Of a stretch of 64,000 nucleotides of DNA, positions 34,117 to 43,670 are shown in pieces. A model generated the notes under the pieces. That model was not told the origin of the DNA. It made no database searches and saw nothing but the letters and a program-made list of their open reading frames with translations. The position numbers and the translations under genes were made by a program. Position 1 is the first letter of the stretch. Each line of letters starts with the position of its first letter. Location: positions 1 to 64,000 of the forward strand of contig NZ_FYDX01000005.1 in assembly GCF_900187455.1 (NCBI RefSeq). The letters run 5' to 3'. This stretch comes from Pseudomonas sp. Irchel 3E13 (GTDB taxonomy: Bacteria; Pseudomonadota; Gammaproteobacteria; Pseudomonadales; Pseudomonadaceae).

Positions 34117-34833
34117 ATGAATCCCGCCGTCATCCGCAATCCCAACATCCTCGCCATCGAAGACGATCCGGTGCTGGGTGCCTATCTGCACGAGCAACTG
34201 GAGCGTAGTGGCTTCCTCGTCACCTGGTGCCGCAATGGTCGCGACGGCCTGGAGCAGGCGCGCCAGCGGCATTTCGACGTGGTGTTGATGGACATCCTGC
34301 TGCCGGGCATGACCGGGCTCGATGCGCTGATGCAGTTGCGCGAACGCAGCAGCACCCCGGTGATCATGATGTCGGCGCTGGGCGCCGAGGCGGATCGCAT
34401 CACCGGTTTCCAGCGCGGCGCCGACGATTATCTGCCCAAGCCGTTCAGCATGGCCGAACTGCGCGTGCGTATCGAAGCCATCCTGCGTCGCGTGGCGCTG
34501 GAACGGCGGCATCCGCCGGTGGTGCAGGCGGCCGCTGGCGAACTGGTGTTCGACGACGAGGCTTGCGATGTGCGCCACGGCGGTCAGGCGGCGGGCCTGA
34601 CCCCCAGCGAATACCGCTTGCTCGACACCTTGCACCGCAGCCGCGATGAGGTGCTGAGCAAAGCCTTCCTTTATCAGCATGTTCTGCAGCGTGGCTATGC
34701 GCGCCACGATCGCAGCCTGGACATGCATGTCAGCCAGATTCGCCGCAAGCTCAAGGCCATCGGTTATCACGAGCGGCAGGTCCGCACCGTCTGGGGCCAG
34801 GGCTATGTCCTGAGCGCCGGCGAGGACCATTGA
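34117..34833 (+). CDS. OmpR-family response regulator, PirR-like
   Basis: This 238-residue regulator has an acidic pocket EDD (15-17), phospho-acceptor D59 (VLMDILLPGMTG), the S/T switch region (IMMSALGAEADR) and K (YLPKPFSMAEL). The winged-helix domain shows LTPSEYRLLDTL and MHVSQIRRKL. In P. aeruginosa the gene in this position (between gacS and cysM) is pirR, which controls the enterobactin receptor gene pirA. Here no receptor follows. The kinase gene starts two bases after this one. Confidence 0.88.
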   Translation: MNPAVIRNPNILAIEDDPVLGAYLHEQLERSGFLVTWCRNGRDGLEQARQRHFDVVLMDILLPGMTGLDALMQLRERSSTPVIMMSALGAEADRITGFQRGADDYLPKPFSMAELRVRIEAILRRVALERRHPPVVQAAAGELVFDDEACDVRHGGQAAGLTPSEYRLLDTLHRSRDEVLSKAFLYQHVLQRGYARHDRSLDMHVSQIRRKLKAIGYHERQVRTVWGQGYVLSAGEDH

Positions 34834-34834
34834 G

Positions 34835-36205
34835 TTGCCCAATCGACATTCACTGTTCTGGAAACTGGCCATTCTCCTGGTGGGTTTCTGCCTGTTGCTG
34901 ATCGGCTTGAGCCTGTCCTGGGGCCGGCATATGGAGGTGCGCAACGCGTATCTCGCGCCGCAAGCCCGGGCCCTGCTGGAAGCCTATGCCGCCGAAGCCG
35001 AGCAGGCCCTGACCCGCAACGGCACGGCCGGCATCGATGCCTGGCTGACCGGCATGCGCGAACGCGAAAGCGGCTTTATCAGCGTGATTGGCCCCGACCT
35101 GCAATCGCTCGGCAGCCTGCCGCTGACCGACGCCGAAACCGAACACCTGACCAACCTGCGTGGCGTGGAGCGTCCGGTCAGCCGTCACTCCACCACCTTG
35201 CCGTGGATGCGCGTGCCGTTCCCCGGCGACTCGGCCCTCGGCAGCCTGGTGATCGAGCTGCCCCAGCGGCTGATTCCCGACCACTGGAACCTGCTGTTCT
35301 GGCGGCTGGTCACCAGCGGCCTGATTCCGGGCGTGCTGACGTTTCTGTTTTGCGTCGGCCTGTACCGCATGTTGATTCGCCCGCTCCATCAGTTGCGCGA
35401 CCAGGCCAATGCCTGGCGCTCAGAGCAGTTGACCGCCCGCGTGGCCAGCGCCACCACCAGCCGCCACGACGAGTTCGGCGAGTTGGGGCGGGCGTTCGAT
35501 GACATGGCCGAGCGCCTGCAAGGCACCGTGACCTTGCAGCAGCAGTTGCTGCGCGACCTGTCCCATGAACTGCGCACGCCCCTGAGCCGCCTGCAAGTTG
35601 CCAGCGACAGCGAGCAGGACCTGCCTGCCCTGCGCGAACGCCTGGGGCGGGAAGTGGAGTGCATGCAGCGCCTGGTGGAGGATGCGCTGCAACTGGCCTG
35701 GCTGGATGCCGAGCGGGCGCCGCTGCCGTGCGAGCCAATCGAGGTCCAGGCGCTGTGGGAGATGCTGGTGGAGGATGCCTGCTTCGAAAGCGGCTGGCCG
35801 CGTGAGCAGTTGCACTGCAGCCTGGATGGCGACTGCTGGGTGCTCGGCAACCTCAATAGCTTGGCGCAGGCGCTGGAGAACATCTTGCGCAATGCCATTC
35901 GTCACTCGCCTGCGTCAGGCCAGATTCGCCTCGGCGGCCAGCGCCAGGGCGAGCACTGGCTGCTCTGGCTGGAAGACGAAGGCGGCGGCGTGGCGGAGGC
36001 GGAACTGGAGCGGATCTTCGCCGCCTTCACCCGGCTTGATGGCTCGCGCCCCGGCGACGGCGGCTTCGGCCTGGGTCTGAGCATCGCGCGCAACGCCGTG
36101 CAGCGTCAGGGCGGGCGGTTGTGGGCGCAGAACAGCGGGCACGGGCTGCGTTTGAACATTCGCCTGCAGGCGGCAAAGCCCCCGGGCGCCGATCAGGAGT
36201 TATAG
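34835..36205 (+). CDS. Sensor histidine kinase, PirS-like
   Basis: This 456-residue kinase has helices at about 8-27 and 158-178 around a periplasmic domain, a HAMP linker and phospho-acceptor H244 (LSHELRTPLSRLQ). ATP-binding blocks are NILRNAIRHS, EDEGGGV and GGFGLGLSIARNA. The start is TTG at 34835, with GAGGA about 10 bases ahead, so it may be translated less efficiently than the regulator. Its position matches pirS of P. aeruginosa. The ligand probably relates to iron or siderophores, but nothing here proves it. Confidence 0.88.
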   Translation: MPNRHSLFWKLAILLVGFCLLLIGLSLSWGRHMEVRNAYLAPQARALLEAYAAEAEQALTRNGTAGIDAWLTGMRERESGFISVIGPDLQSLGSLPLTDAETEHLTNLRGVERPVSRHSTTLPWMRVPFPGDSALGSLVIELPQRLIPDHWNLLFWRLVTSGLIPGVLTFLFCVGLYRMLIRPLHQLRDQANAWRSEQLTARVASATTSRHDEFGELGRAFDDMAERLQGTVTLQQQLLRDLSHELRTPLSRLQVASDSEQDLPALRERLGREVECMQRLVEDALQLAWLDAERAPLPCEPIEVQALWEMLVEDACFESGWPREQLHCSLDGDCWVLGNLNSLAQALENILRNAIRHSPASGQIRLGGQRQGEHWLLWLEDEGGGVAEAELERIFAAFTRLDGSRPGDGGFGLGLSIARNAVQRQGGRLWAQNSGHGLRLNIRLQAAKPPGADQEL

Positions 36206-36299
36206 CTATCGGCTATAAGCTCCACACATTGCGTGATATGGAGCCGGGCGGATTGCCGGTATGATAGGCGACCCCGGCAGTCTGGATTGCGAAAACGCC

Positions 36300-37202
36300 A
36301 TGACCTTGCAGTACCCCACCATCGCCGATTGCGTCGGCAACACCCCCCTGGTTCGCTTGCAACGCATGGCGGGCGACACCAGCAACACCCTCCTGTTGAA
36401 ACTCGAAGGCAATAACCCGGCGGGTTCGGTCAAGGACCGTCCGGCGCTGTCGATGATCACCCGTGCCGAATTGCGCGGCCAGATCAAGCCGGGCGATACC
36501 CTGATCGAGGCCACTTCGGGTAACACTGGCATTGCGTTGGCGATGGCGGCGGCGATCAAGGGCTACAAGATGATCCTGATCATGCCCGACAACTCCAGTG
36601 CCGAACGCAAGGCTGCGATGACCGCCTACGGCGCCGAGCTGATCCTGGTCAGCAAGGAAGAGGGCATGGAGGGTGCTCGCGACCTGGCCGAGCGTCTGCG
36701 CGATGAAGGCCGCGGCCTGGTCCTGGACCAGTTCGGCAACGGCGACAATCCCGAGGCCCATTACGTCAGTACCGGCCCGGAGATCTGGCGCCAGACTGAA
36801 GGCGGCATCACCCATTTCATCAGTTCCATGGGCACCACCGGCACCATCATGGGTTGCTCGCGGTACCTCAAGGAGCAGAACCCGAACATCCAGATCGTCG
36901 GCCTGCAACCCATGGAAGGCTCGGCGATCCCGGGCATCCGTCGCTGGCCCCACGAATACCTGCCTTCGATCTTCCAGGCCGAGCGCGTTGACCGCGTGGT
37001 CGACATGGCCCAGAGCGAAGCCGAGGAAACCACGCGTCGCCTGGCCCGCGAAGAGGGCATTTTCTGCGGCGTGTCTTCCGGTGGTGCGGTGGCGGCGATG
37101 CTGCGCCTGTCCCGCGAAGTGGAAAACGCGGTGATGGTGGCGATCATCTGTGACCGTGGCGACCGCTATCTGTCGACCGGCATTTTCGACGCGGATCGCT
37201 GA
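36300..37202 (+). CDS. cysM: O-acetylserine sulfhydrylase B (cysteine synthase)
   Basis: This 300-residue PLP enzyme makes cysteine from O-acetylserine and sulfide or thiosulfate. The PLP Lys lies in [11 protein letters not shown], the substrate loop is [12 protein letters not shown], and the phosphate-binding glycines lie in [11 protein letters not shown] 36300 is chosen because homologues begin [17 protein letters not shown]. Its stop overlaps the rlmD start (TGATG). Confidence 0.95.
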   Translation: MTLQYPTIADCVGNTPLVRLQRMAGDTSNTLLLKLEGNNPAGSVKDRPALSMITRAELRGQIKPGDTLIEATSGNTGIALAMAAAIKGYKMILIMPDNSSAERKAAMTAYGAELILVSKEEGMEGARDLAERLRDEGRGLVLDQFGNGDNPEAHYVSTGPEIWRQTEGGITHFISSMGTTGTIMGCSRYLKEQNPNIQIVGLQPMEGSAIPGIRRWPHEYLPSIFQAERVDRVVDMAQSEAEETTRRLAREEGIFCGVSSGGAVAAMLRLSREVENAVMVAIICDRGDRYLSTGIFDADR

Positions 37203-38569
37203 TGTCCAAAGCCAAACGTAACGGCGGCCTGCGCTTCCAGCCGGCCGGCGGTAGCCGCACGCCCCAGGTTCCTGCGGGCAAGAAACAACGCTTGACGATT
37301 GAGCGCCTGGCCGGGGATGGCCGTGGCATCGCCTTCTTCGAAGGACGCACCTGGTTCGTCAGTGGTGCGCTGGCCGGCGAAGAGGTCGAGGCGCGTGTGC
37401 TCAATGCCCATGGCAAGGTGGTCGAGGCGCGCCTGGAGCGGGTCTTCAGCCCGAGCCCGCTGCGCCGCGAGGCGCCGTGCCGGCACTTCGCCCGTTGCGG
37501 CGGCTGCAACCTGCAACACCTGCCCCATGCCGACCAGCTCGATCTCAAACAGCGCCTGCTCGCCGAACAGTTGCAGCGGGTCGCTGGCGTCGTGCCGGAG
37601 CAATGGGCCGCGCCGCTGAGCGGGCCGGAATTCGGCTACCGCCGTCGTGCACGTGTAGCGGTGCGCTGGGATCAACGCGCGGCGAAGCTGGAAGTCGGTT
37701 TCCGCGCCGAAGCCAGTCAGGACATCGTTGCCATCGAAGACTGCCCGGTGCTGGTACAGCCCTTGCAGTCGGTGATGCGCCACCTGCCGATGCTGTTGCA
37801 AAGTCTGGACAAACCACGGGTGGTCGGGCACGTCGAACTGTTCGCCGGCACCGCGCTGGCCATGCTGGTGCGCCACACCGCCGCCCTGGCCGAGACTGAC
37901 CTGGCGCGTCTGCAGGCGTTCTGTAGCGAGGCGGGTGTACAACTCTGGCTGCAAGGCGAGGGCGAACCTGCTCCGGTAGAGTCGAATGCATCCCTGGGCT
38001 TTGTTCTGGAGCCGTGGAAGCTGGAGCTGGCGTATCGGCCCGGCGACTTCGTTCAGGTCAATGCCGGGGTCAATACGGCGATGATCGAACAAGCCCTGGA
38101 CTGGCTCGCGGTGCAACCTGGCGAGCGGGTTCTGGACCTGTTCTGCGGCCTCGGCAATTTCGCCCTGCCGCTGGCGCAACAGGCCGCCGAAGTGGTGGCG
38201 GTGGAAGGTGTGCAGGTGATGGTCGACCGCGCCGCGGCCAATGCCCGTAGCAACAATTTGAATAATGTTCGCTTTTTTCAGGCGGATTTATCCCAACCCT
38301 TGAGTGCGTCCGGTTGGGCGGCCGAGGGGTTTTCTGCGGTACTCTTGGATCCACCCCGAGACGGTGCCTACGAAGTGGTGAGAAATATCGCCGCACTGGG
38401 GGCAAAAAGGCTGGTCTATGTGTCGTGCAATCCGGCGACCCTGGCCCGCGATACGCTCGAGTTGGTCAAGCAGGGTTACCGGTTAAAAAGGGCCGGGATC
38501 CTCGACATGTTTCCGCAGACCGCGCATGTCGAGGCCATGGCGTTGTTCGAGGTGGATCAGCGGCGCTGA
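37202..38569 (+). CDS. rlmD: 23S rRNA m5U1939 methyltransferase RlmD
   Basis: This 455-residue enzyme methylates U1939 of 23S rRNA. A TRAM domain (about 25-85) is followed by Fe-S ligands C93, C99 and C102 ([15 protein letters not shown]) and a later Cys in IEDCPVLV. The SAM domain shows [15 protein letters not shown], and the nucleophile region is [12 protein letters not shown]. It overlaps cysM by one base and precedes relA by 88 bp. Confidence 0.95.
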   Translation: MSKAKRNGGLRFQPAGGSRTPQVPAGKKQRLTIERLAGDGRGIAFFEGRTWFVSGALAGEEVEARVLNAHGKVVEARLERVFSPSPLRREAPCRHFARCGGCNLQHLPHADQLDLKQRLLAEQLQRVAGVVPEQWAAPLSGPEFGYRRRARVAVRWDQRAAKLEVGFRAEASQDIVAIEDCPVLVQPLQSVMRHLPMLLQSLDKPRVVGHVELFAGTALAMLVRHTAALAETDLARLQAFCSEAGVQLWLQGEGEPAPVESNASLGFVLEPWKLELAYRPGDFVQVNAGVNTAMIEQALDWLAVQPGERVLDLFCGLGNFALPLAQQAAEVVAVEGVQVMVDRAAANARSNNLNNVRFFQADLSQPLSASGWAAEGFSAVLLDPPRDGAYEVVRNIAALGAKRLVYVSCNPATLARDTLELVKQGYRLKRAGILDMFPQTAHVEAMALFEVDQRR

Positions 38570-38657
38570 TCGCCCGGTGTGCGTTCCCTTATCTGGCGGA
38601 ACGGCACCCGTGTTTTCAAGCGCATCACGGATGCGCTGTAGGGAAAGGTAAACAAAG

Positions 38658-40898
38658 ATGGTACAGGTGAGAGTGCACCAGCCGGTCAACACCGACGGCA
38701 GTATCAATCTCGATGCATGGCTGGATCATGTGGTCAGCGTCGACGCGGCGCTGGACCGGCAAGCCCTCAAGGTTGCCTGCGAGTTCGCGCTGGACGTCGA
38801 GAAGAAGGGCAACCAGGCGAAGCATTCCTGGGCCGACGGCACCTCGAGCTTCCAGGCTGGCCTGGAGATCGCCGAGATCCTCGCCGACCTCAAGCTCGAC
38901 CAGGACTCGCTGGTAGCCGCGGTAATCTATCGCGCGGTGCGCGAAGGCAGGACCACCCTGGCCGAAGTCGGCCAGCGTTTCGGCGCGGTGGTGGCCAAGC
39001 TGGTCGATGGCGTGCTGCGCATGGCGGCCATCACCGACAGTCTCAACCCGCGCCATTCGCTGGTGCTGGGCTCCCAGGCGCAGGTGGAAAACCTGCGCAA
39101 GATGCTTGTGGCCATGGTCGACGACGTTCGCGTCGCGCTGATCAAGCTGGCCGAGCGGACCTGCGCGATTCGCGCGGTGAAAGGCGCCGATGACGAGAAA
39201 CGCAACCGGGTCGCCCGCGAAGTCTTCGACATCTACGCGCCGCTGGCCCACCGCCTGGGCATCGGCCATATCAAGTGGGAGCTGGAAGACCTGTCCTTCC
39301 GCTACCTCGAGCCGGAGCAATACAAACAGATCGCCAAGCTGCTGCACGAGCGCCGGCTGGATCGCGAGCGCTTCATCAGCGACGTGATGAGCCAGTTGCA
39401 GAACGAGCTGCTGGCCACTGGGGTCAAGGCCGACATCAGCGGCCGGGCCAAGCACATCTATTCGATCTGGCGCAAAATGCAGCGCAAGGGCCTGGAGTTC
39501 AGCCAGATCTACGACGTGCGCGCGGTGCGCGTGCTGGTCCCGGAAATGCGCGACTGCTACACCGCGCTCGGGATCGTCCACACCCTCTGGCGGCACATTC
39601 CCAAGGAATTCGACGACTACATCGCCAACCCCAAGGAGAACGGCTACCGCTCGCTGCACACGGCGGTGATCGGCCCCGAGGGCAAGGTGCTGGAAGTGCA
39701 GATCCGCACCCATTCCATGCACGAGGAAGCCGAACTCGGCGTCTGCGCGCACTGGCGCTACAAGGGCACCGACGTCAAGTCCGGCTCCAACCACTACGAA
39801 GAGAAAATCTCCTGGCTGCGTCAGGTGCTGGAGTGGCACGAGGAACTGGGCGACATCGGCGGCCTCGCCGAGCAGTTGCGGGTCGATATCGAGCCTGACC
39901 GGGTCTACGTGTTCACCCCCGATGGTCACGCCATCGACCTGCCCAAGGGCGCCACGCCGCTGGACTTCGCCTACCGCGTGCACACCGAGATCGGCCACAA
40001 CTGCCGTGGCGCCAAGATCAACGGGCGCATCGTGCCGCTCAACTACAGCCTGCAGACCGGTGAGCAGGTCGAGATCATCACCAGCAAGCACGGCAACCCG
40101 AGCCGCGACTGGCTGAACTCGAACCTGGGCTACGTCACCACCTCGCGGGCGCGGGCGAAGATCGTCCATTGGTTCAAGCTGCAGGCCCGCGACCAGAACG
40201 TCGCTGCCGGCAAGACCCTGCTCGAACGCGAACTGAGCCGCCTCGGCTTGCCGCAGGTGGACTTCGAACGGCTGGCCGAGAAGGCCAACCTCAAGGCCGC
40301 CGAAGACATGTTCGCGTCCCTTGGTGCCGGTGATCTTCGTCTGGCCCATCTGGTCAACGCGGCGCAGCAACTGGTCGAGCCGGAGCGCATCGAAGAAGTC
40401 GAGCTGATCACCCGCAAGGCCACCGGCTACAAGCCCGGCAAGCGCGGCGACATCCAAATCCAGGGCGTCGGCAACCTGCTGACGCAGATGGCCGGTTGCT
40501 GCCAGCCGTTGCCCGGCGACGCCATCGTTGGCTACATCACCCAGGGCCGCGGCGTGACCATCCACCGTCAGGACTGCGCCTCGGTGCTGCAACTGTCCGG
40601 GCGCGAGCCGGAGCGGATCATCCAGGTTAGTTGGGGCCCGGTGCCGGTGCAAACCTACCCGGTGGATATCGTCATTCGTGCCTACGACCGTCCGGGCTTG
40701 CTGCGTGACGTCTCCCAGGTCCTGCTCAACGAGCGGATCAACGTGCTGGCGGTGAATACCCGCTCGAACAAGGAAGACAACACCGCGCTGATGTCGCTGA
40801 CCATCGAGATCCCCGGCCTGGACGCCCTCGGGCGCCTGCTTGGGCGCATCTCGCAGTTGCCGAACATCATCGAGACCCGCCGCAACCGCACGCCTTGA
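38658..40898 (+). CDS. relA: GTP pyrophosphokinase RelA
   Basis: This 746-residue protein is the ribosome-associated (p)ppGpp synthetase of the stringent response. The N-terminal hydrolase-like domain lacks an HD pair in VIYRAVREGRTTLAEVGQ, as expected for RelA. The synthetase domain has YSIWRKMQRKG, YDVRAVRVLV and ENGYRSLHTAV. TGS (PDGHAIDLPKGATPLDFAYRVH), zinc-finger (CCQPLPGDAIVGYI) and C-terminal ACT (YDRPGLLRDV) domains follow in order. The ATG is preceded by AGGGAAAGG. Confidence 0.96.
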   Translation: MVQVRVHQPVNTDGSINLDAWLDHVVSVDAALDRQALKVACEFALDVEKKGNQAKHSWADGTSSFQAGLEIAEILADLKLDQDSLVAAVIYRAVREGRTTLAEVGQRFGAVVAKLVDGVLRMAAITDSLNPRHSLVLGSQAQVENLRKMLVAMVDDVRVALIKLAERTCAIRAVKGADDEKRNRVAREVFDIYAPLAHRLGIGHIKWELEDLSFRYLEPEQYKQIAKLLHERRLDRERFISDVMSQLQNELLATGVKADISGRAKHIYSIWRKMQRKGLEFSQIYDVRAVRVLVPEMRDCYTALGIVHTLWRHIPKEFDDYIANPKENGYRSLHTAVIGPEGKVLEVQIRTHSMHEEAELGVCAHWRYKGTDVKSGSNHYEEKISWLRQVLEWHEELGDIGGLAEQLRVDIEPDRVYVFTPDGHAIDLPKGATPLDFAYRVHTEIGHNCRGAKINGRIVPLNYSLQTGEQVEIITSKHGNPSRDWLNSNLGYVTTSRARAKIVHWFKLQARDQNVAAGKTLLERELSRLGLPQVDFERLAEKANLKAAEDMFASLGAGDLRLAHLVNAAQQLVEPERIEEVELITRKATGYKPGKRGDIQIQGVGNLLTQMAGCCQPLPGDAIVGYITQGRGVTIHRQDCASVLQLSGREPERIIQVSWGPVPVQTYPVDIVIRAYDRPGLLRDVSQVLLNERINVLAVNTRSNKEDNTALMSLTIEIPGLDALGRLLGRISQLPNIIETRRNRTP

Positions 40899-40961
40899 TA
40901 CCTTCCGCCCGCTCCGGATACCGGGGCGGGCGGCGAGGTTTTATCCGCCAGACGAGAGCCG

Positions 40962-41795
40962 ATGATGTACACCCTGGACGATCTGCTGCACCTCATGGCC
41001 CGCCTGCGCGATCCGCAATACGGCTGCCCATGGGACCTCAAACAGAATTACGCGAGCATCGTCCCGCACACCCTCGAAGAAGCCTATGAAGTGGCCGACG
41101 CCATCGAGCGCGGCGACTTCGAGCACCTGCAAGGCGAACTCGGCGACCTGCTGTTCCAGGTGGTCTATTACAGCCAACTGGCCCGGGAAGAGGGGCGTTT
41201 CGAGTTTGCCGGAGTGATCGACAGCATCACCCGCAAGCTGATCCGCCGTCACCCTCATGTCTTCCCCACCGGCGAGCTGTATGCGCCGCTGGACACCCCG
41301 TTGCTGGATGAAGAACAGGTCAAGCAGCGCTGGGAAGAAATCAAGGCCGAGGAGCGCGCGGAGAAAAGCGAACCCGAGCAGCTTTCCCTGCTCGACGATG
41401 TACCGGCGGCGCTGCCGGCCTTGTCCCGCGCGGCCAAGCTGCAGAAGCGCGCGGCCCAGGTCGGTTTCGACTGGCCGGGACCGCTGCCGGTGCTGGACAA
41501 GGTCCGCGAAGAACTGGACGAAGTGCTCGAAGCCATGGCTGAAGGAGACGCGGCGGCGATGGCCGACGAGGTCGGCGACCTGCTGTTCGCCACCGTCAAC
41601 CTGGCCCGGCACCTGAAGCTCGATCCGGAAAACGCCCTGCGTGGCGCCAATGCCAAGTTCGAACGACGCTTCCGTTTTATCGAGCAGGCATTGCGCGACA
41701 TAGGTCGTCCGATTGAAGATTGCACCCTCGAAGACTTGGACGCGCTCTGGGGCGAAGCCAAGCGTCAGGAAAAGAACCTGCCCAGCTGCGGCTGA
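40962..41795 (+). CDS. mazG: Nucleoside triphosphate pyrophosphohydrolase MazG
   Basis: This 277-residue enzyme hydrolyses (d)NTPs to monophosphates. Two MazG domains are present, each with a metal-binding EExxE...ExxD arrangement: PHTLEEAYEVADAIE...ELGDLLFQVVYY and KVREELDEVLEAM...DEVGDLLFATVNLA. Two adjacent ATGs (40962 and 40965) are both possible. It lies 63 bp after relA; MazG is known to lower ppGpp in E. coli, which fits this position. Confidence 0.95.
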   Translation: MMYTLDDLLHLMARLRDPQYGCPWDLKQNYASIVPHTLEEAYEVADAIERGDFEHLQGELGDLLFQVVYYSQLAREEGRFEFAGVIDSITRKLIRRHPHVFPTGELYAPLDTPLLDEEQVKQRWEEIKAEERAEKSEPEQLSLLDDVPAALPALSRAAKLQKRAAQVGFDWPGPLPVLDKVREELDEVLEAMAEGDAAAMADEVGDLLFATVNLARHLKLDPENALRGANAKFERRFRFIEQALRDIGRPIEDCTLEDLDALWGEAKRQEKNLPSCG

Positions 41796-41823
41796 GCTGT
41801 TTGCATTAAGTGAGTGAACATCA

Positions 41824-42363
41824 ATGAGCCTTTCCCTTCGCGACCAATTGCTCAAAGCCGGTCTGGTCAACCAGAAGCAGGTCAAGCAGGTCAATAAAGA
41901 CCAGAAGAAACAGAAACGCCTGGAGCAAAAAGGCCAGGTCGAGGTCGACGACAGCCAGCAGCGCCTGGCCAAGGAAGCGATGGCCGAGAAGGCCGCGCGT
42001 GACCAGGAACTCAACCGCCAGCAGCAGGAGAAGGCCGAACAGAAGGCCCGTGCCGCACAGGTCAAGCAATTGATCGACGTGTCCCGCCTGCCGAAGTTGA
42101 ACACCGAGGACTACTACAACTTCGTCGACGACAAGAAGGTCAAGCGCATCGCGGTCAACGCCCTGGTGCGTAGCAAGCTGAGCAGCGGCTCGCTGGCCAT
42201 CGTCGCTCACGGCGGGGGTTACGAGATCATCCCGCGGGAAGCGGCGGTGAAGATCCAGGAGCGCGACCCCCAGCGCATCCTGTTGCTCAACACCCAGGTG
42301 GAAGAACCGGATGCCGACGATCCGTACGCCGCCTACGTCATCCCCGACGACCTGATGTGGTAA
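41824..42363 (+). CDS. DUF2058 protein (YaiL-like)
   Basis: This is a 179-residue cytoplasmic protein of unknown function. The N-terminal half is a long Lys/Gln/Glu-rich coiled coil with LLKAGLVNQKQVKQVNKDQKKQ, typical of DUF2058. The C-terminal half is a compact domain (YYNFVDDKKVKRIAVNA, VAHGGGYEIIP). It lies 28 bp after mazG in the same direction and ends at a bidirectional terminator. Confidence 0.88.
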   Translation: MSLSLRDQLLKAGLVNQKQVKQVNKDQKKQKRLEQKGQVEVDDSQQRLAKEAMAEKAARDQELNRQQQEKAEQKARAAQVKQLIDVSRLPKLNTEDYYNFVDDKKVKRIAVNALVRSKLSSGSLAIVAHGGGYEIIPREAAVKIQERDPQRILLLNTQVEEPDADDPYAAYVIPDDLMW

Positions 42364-42369
42364 CAACGA

Positions 42370-42393
42370 CAAACCCCGCCTCGGCGGGGTTTG
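42370..42393. terminator. Bidirectional terminator
   Basis: CAAACCCCGCC / GGCGGGGTTTG with a 2-base loop lies between the DUF2058 gene and the convergent 60-residue gene. T residues flank it on both strands only weakly. Confidence 0.8.
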
Positions 42394-42410
42394 TACTTTC
42401 TGGGGAGCGG

Positions 42411-42593
42411 TCAGGACTTCGTCTGCCGGGTTTCCCAGATTTCCAGTTCCATGCGGTAGTGGTGGGCATCGCTTTCGTTGTGGAACATGCCGACCAGTTG
42501 GTCCTGCTGGTGCACATCCCAGATGCGCACGCCTGCGGCCACGCCTTCATGGGACAGTTTCGATTCGTCGCGCTCAGTTACTTTGACAGTCAT
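42411..42593 (-). CDS. Small conserved protein of unknown function (60 aa)
   Basis: The product (starting MTVKVTERDESKLSHEG) is small, soluble, rich in His, Glu and Asp, and has a repeated-looking core (IWDVHQQDQLVGMF, SDAHHYRMELEIWE). GGAG lies 7 bases before the chosen ATG, and a TTG two codons upstream is less suited. I recall similar short proteins in this place in other pseudomonads, which with the RBS supports a real gene. The function is unknown. Confidence 0.7.
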   Translation of the reverse strand: MTVKVTERDESKLSHEGVAAGVRIWDVHQQDQLVGMFHNESDAHHYRMELEIWETRQTKS

Positions 42594-42792
42594 GTGCAAA
42601 CTCCAAATCCGGTTAACTGCGGCACTCTGTCGCAGGACTCTTTTATAGGGTTTGTTAGCTGGCTAAGTAAATTAAAAGAGCCATGAAAGATGTTTCATGG
42701 TTGGTTGGGGAACCGATATACGCGGACGCTGTGGGGCTTGCCGGAGCGCAGAGCCTTTTCGCCGGCAAAAGAAAACCCGCACAAGGCCAATA

Positions 42793-42904
42793 CCAATCAG
42801 TTAACCCTATTGGGGCTGCTTTGCAGCCCTTCGCGAGCAAGCTCGCTCCTACCGTGTAGGAGCGAGCTTGCTCGCGAAGGGCCTCAACAGGTTTAACTGA
42901 CTGG
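42793..42904. repeat. REP doublet with extended flanking inverted repeat
   Basis: A central pair of REP units (CTTCGCGAGCAAGCTCGCTC and its complement, 42829-42880) is enclosed by CCAATCAGTTAACCCTATTG on the left and its near complement CAACAGGTTTAACTGACTGG on the right. A further small hairpin, GGGCTGC / GCAGCCC, lies on the left side only. The rest of 42594-42951 holds an AT-rich stretch (42640-42700) with no gene I can support. Confidence 0.85.
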
Positions 42905-42951
42905 CATTACGCACAAGGCGGGGTTTCGGGTGTTGCCGGCAAGCAGGTCGG

Positions 42952-43662
42952 TCAGTTGCCCTTGACCGCCTTGCCGTTGACCGTACCGTCCTGCAGCACG
43001 ATCACGTATTCCTTGCCGTCGGTCTCGACCTGGCGCAGTTGCACCAGCAGGTAGTCCCAGTCCTTTGCGAACCACAGCTCGGTGATGCGCTTGCTCTGGC
43101 TCGGGTCGCGCACGCGCTCGACCTTCACCGCATCGACCAGGCCGGTGCGGGTGGTGACTTTCTCGGTGCCGAGCACGCGGAAGTCGTAGGTGTCGATCTC
43201 GTCGCCATCCACAACCTGGTAGCTCACGCTCTTCTTGCCGGCGGCCACGTCATGTTGCAGGGCCAACTGGTAGGAAGACTTGTCCAGCACGCCGCGGTTG
43301 AGCGGCAGCTTGACGGCGTCACCACGGTCGCTGCCGGTGATCATCTTGGTTGACCAGTCGAAGTCCAGGTCGACTTTCTTCGCCTTGCCCAGGCCGCCAC
43401 GTTCGAAGTGGTAGCTCTGCGGCAGCAGGGTGTCCTTGTCCAGAGTCAGGGTGCTTTGCTCGGTCAGGCTGGCGATCATCATCGAAGCCTTGAAGTTCAG
43501 GCTCCAGGTGCCGTTGGCATTCTTTTCCAGGCTGCGTTCAGCGGTGCCGCTCATGGGCAGTTGCTTCCAGTCGGCGGTGTAGCTGGCCGAGAACGGTTTC
43601 AGGTCGGCTGCCTGAAGCGGCAGCGCGAGCACGGCGAGGGCGAAGAGCAGGGCGCGACGCAT
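42952..43662 (-). CDS. DUF3108 exported protein
   Basis: This 236-residue protein has a cleavable signal (MRRALLFALAVLALPLQA-AD). The remainder is a beta-rich domain with FSASYTADWKQLPMSGTAERSLE, FERGGLGKAKKVDLDFDWSTKMI and ELWFAKDWDYLLVQL, typical of DUF3108. It is likely periplasmic; the function is unknown. It follows purN by 8 bp and is probably co-transcribed with purM-purN. Confidence 0.87.
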   Translation of the reverse strand: MRRALLFALAVLALPLQAADLKPFSASYTADWKQLPMSGTAERSLEKNANGTWSLNFKASMMIASLTEQSTLTLDKDTLLPQSYHFERGGLGKAKKVDLDFDWSTKMITGSDRGDAVKLPLNRGVLDKSSYQLALQHDVAAGKKSVSYQVVDGDEIDTYDFRVLGTEKVTTRTGLVDAVKVERVRDPSQSKRITELWFAKDWDYLLVQLRQVETDGKEYVIVLQDGTVNGKAVKGN

Positions 43663-43670
43663 AAAATCTC

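Noticed and set aside
38625..40652. A 675-codon open frame antisense to relA
   Set aside because: Mirror of relA, no motifs.
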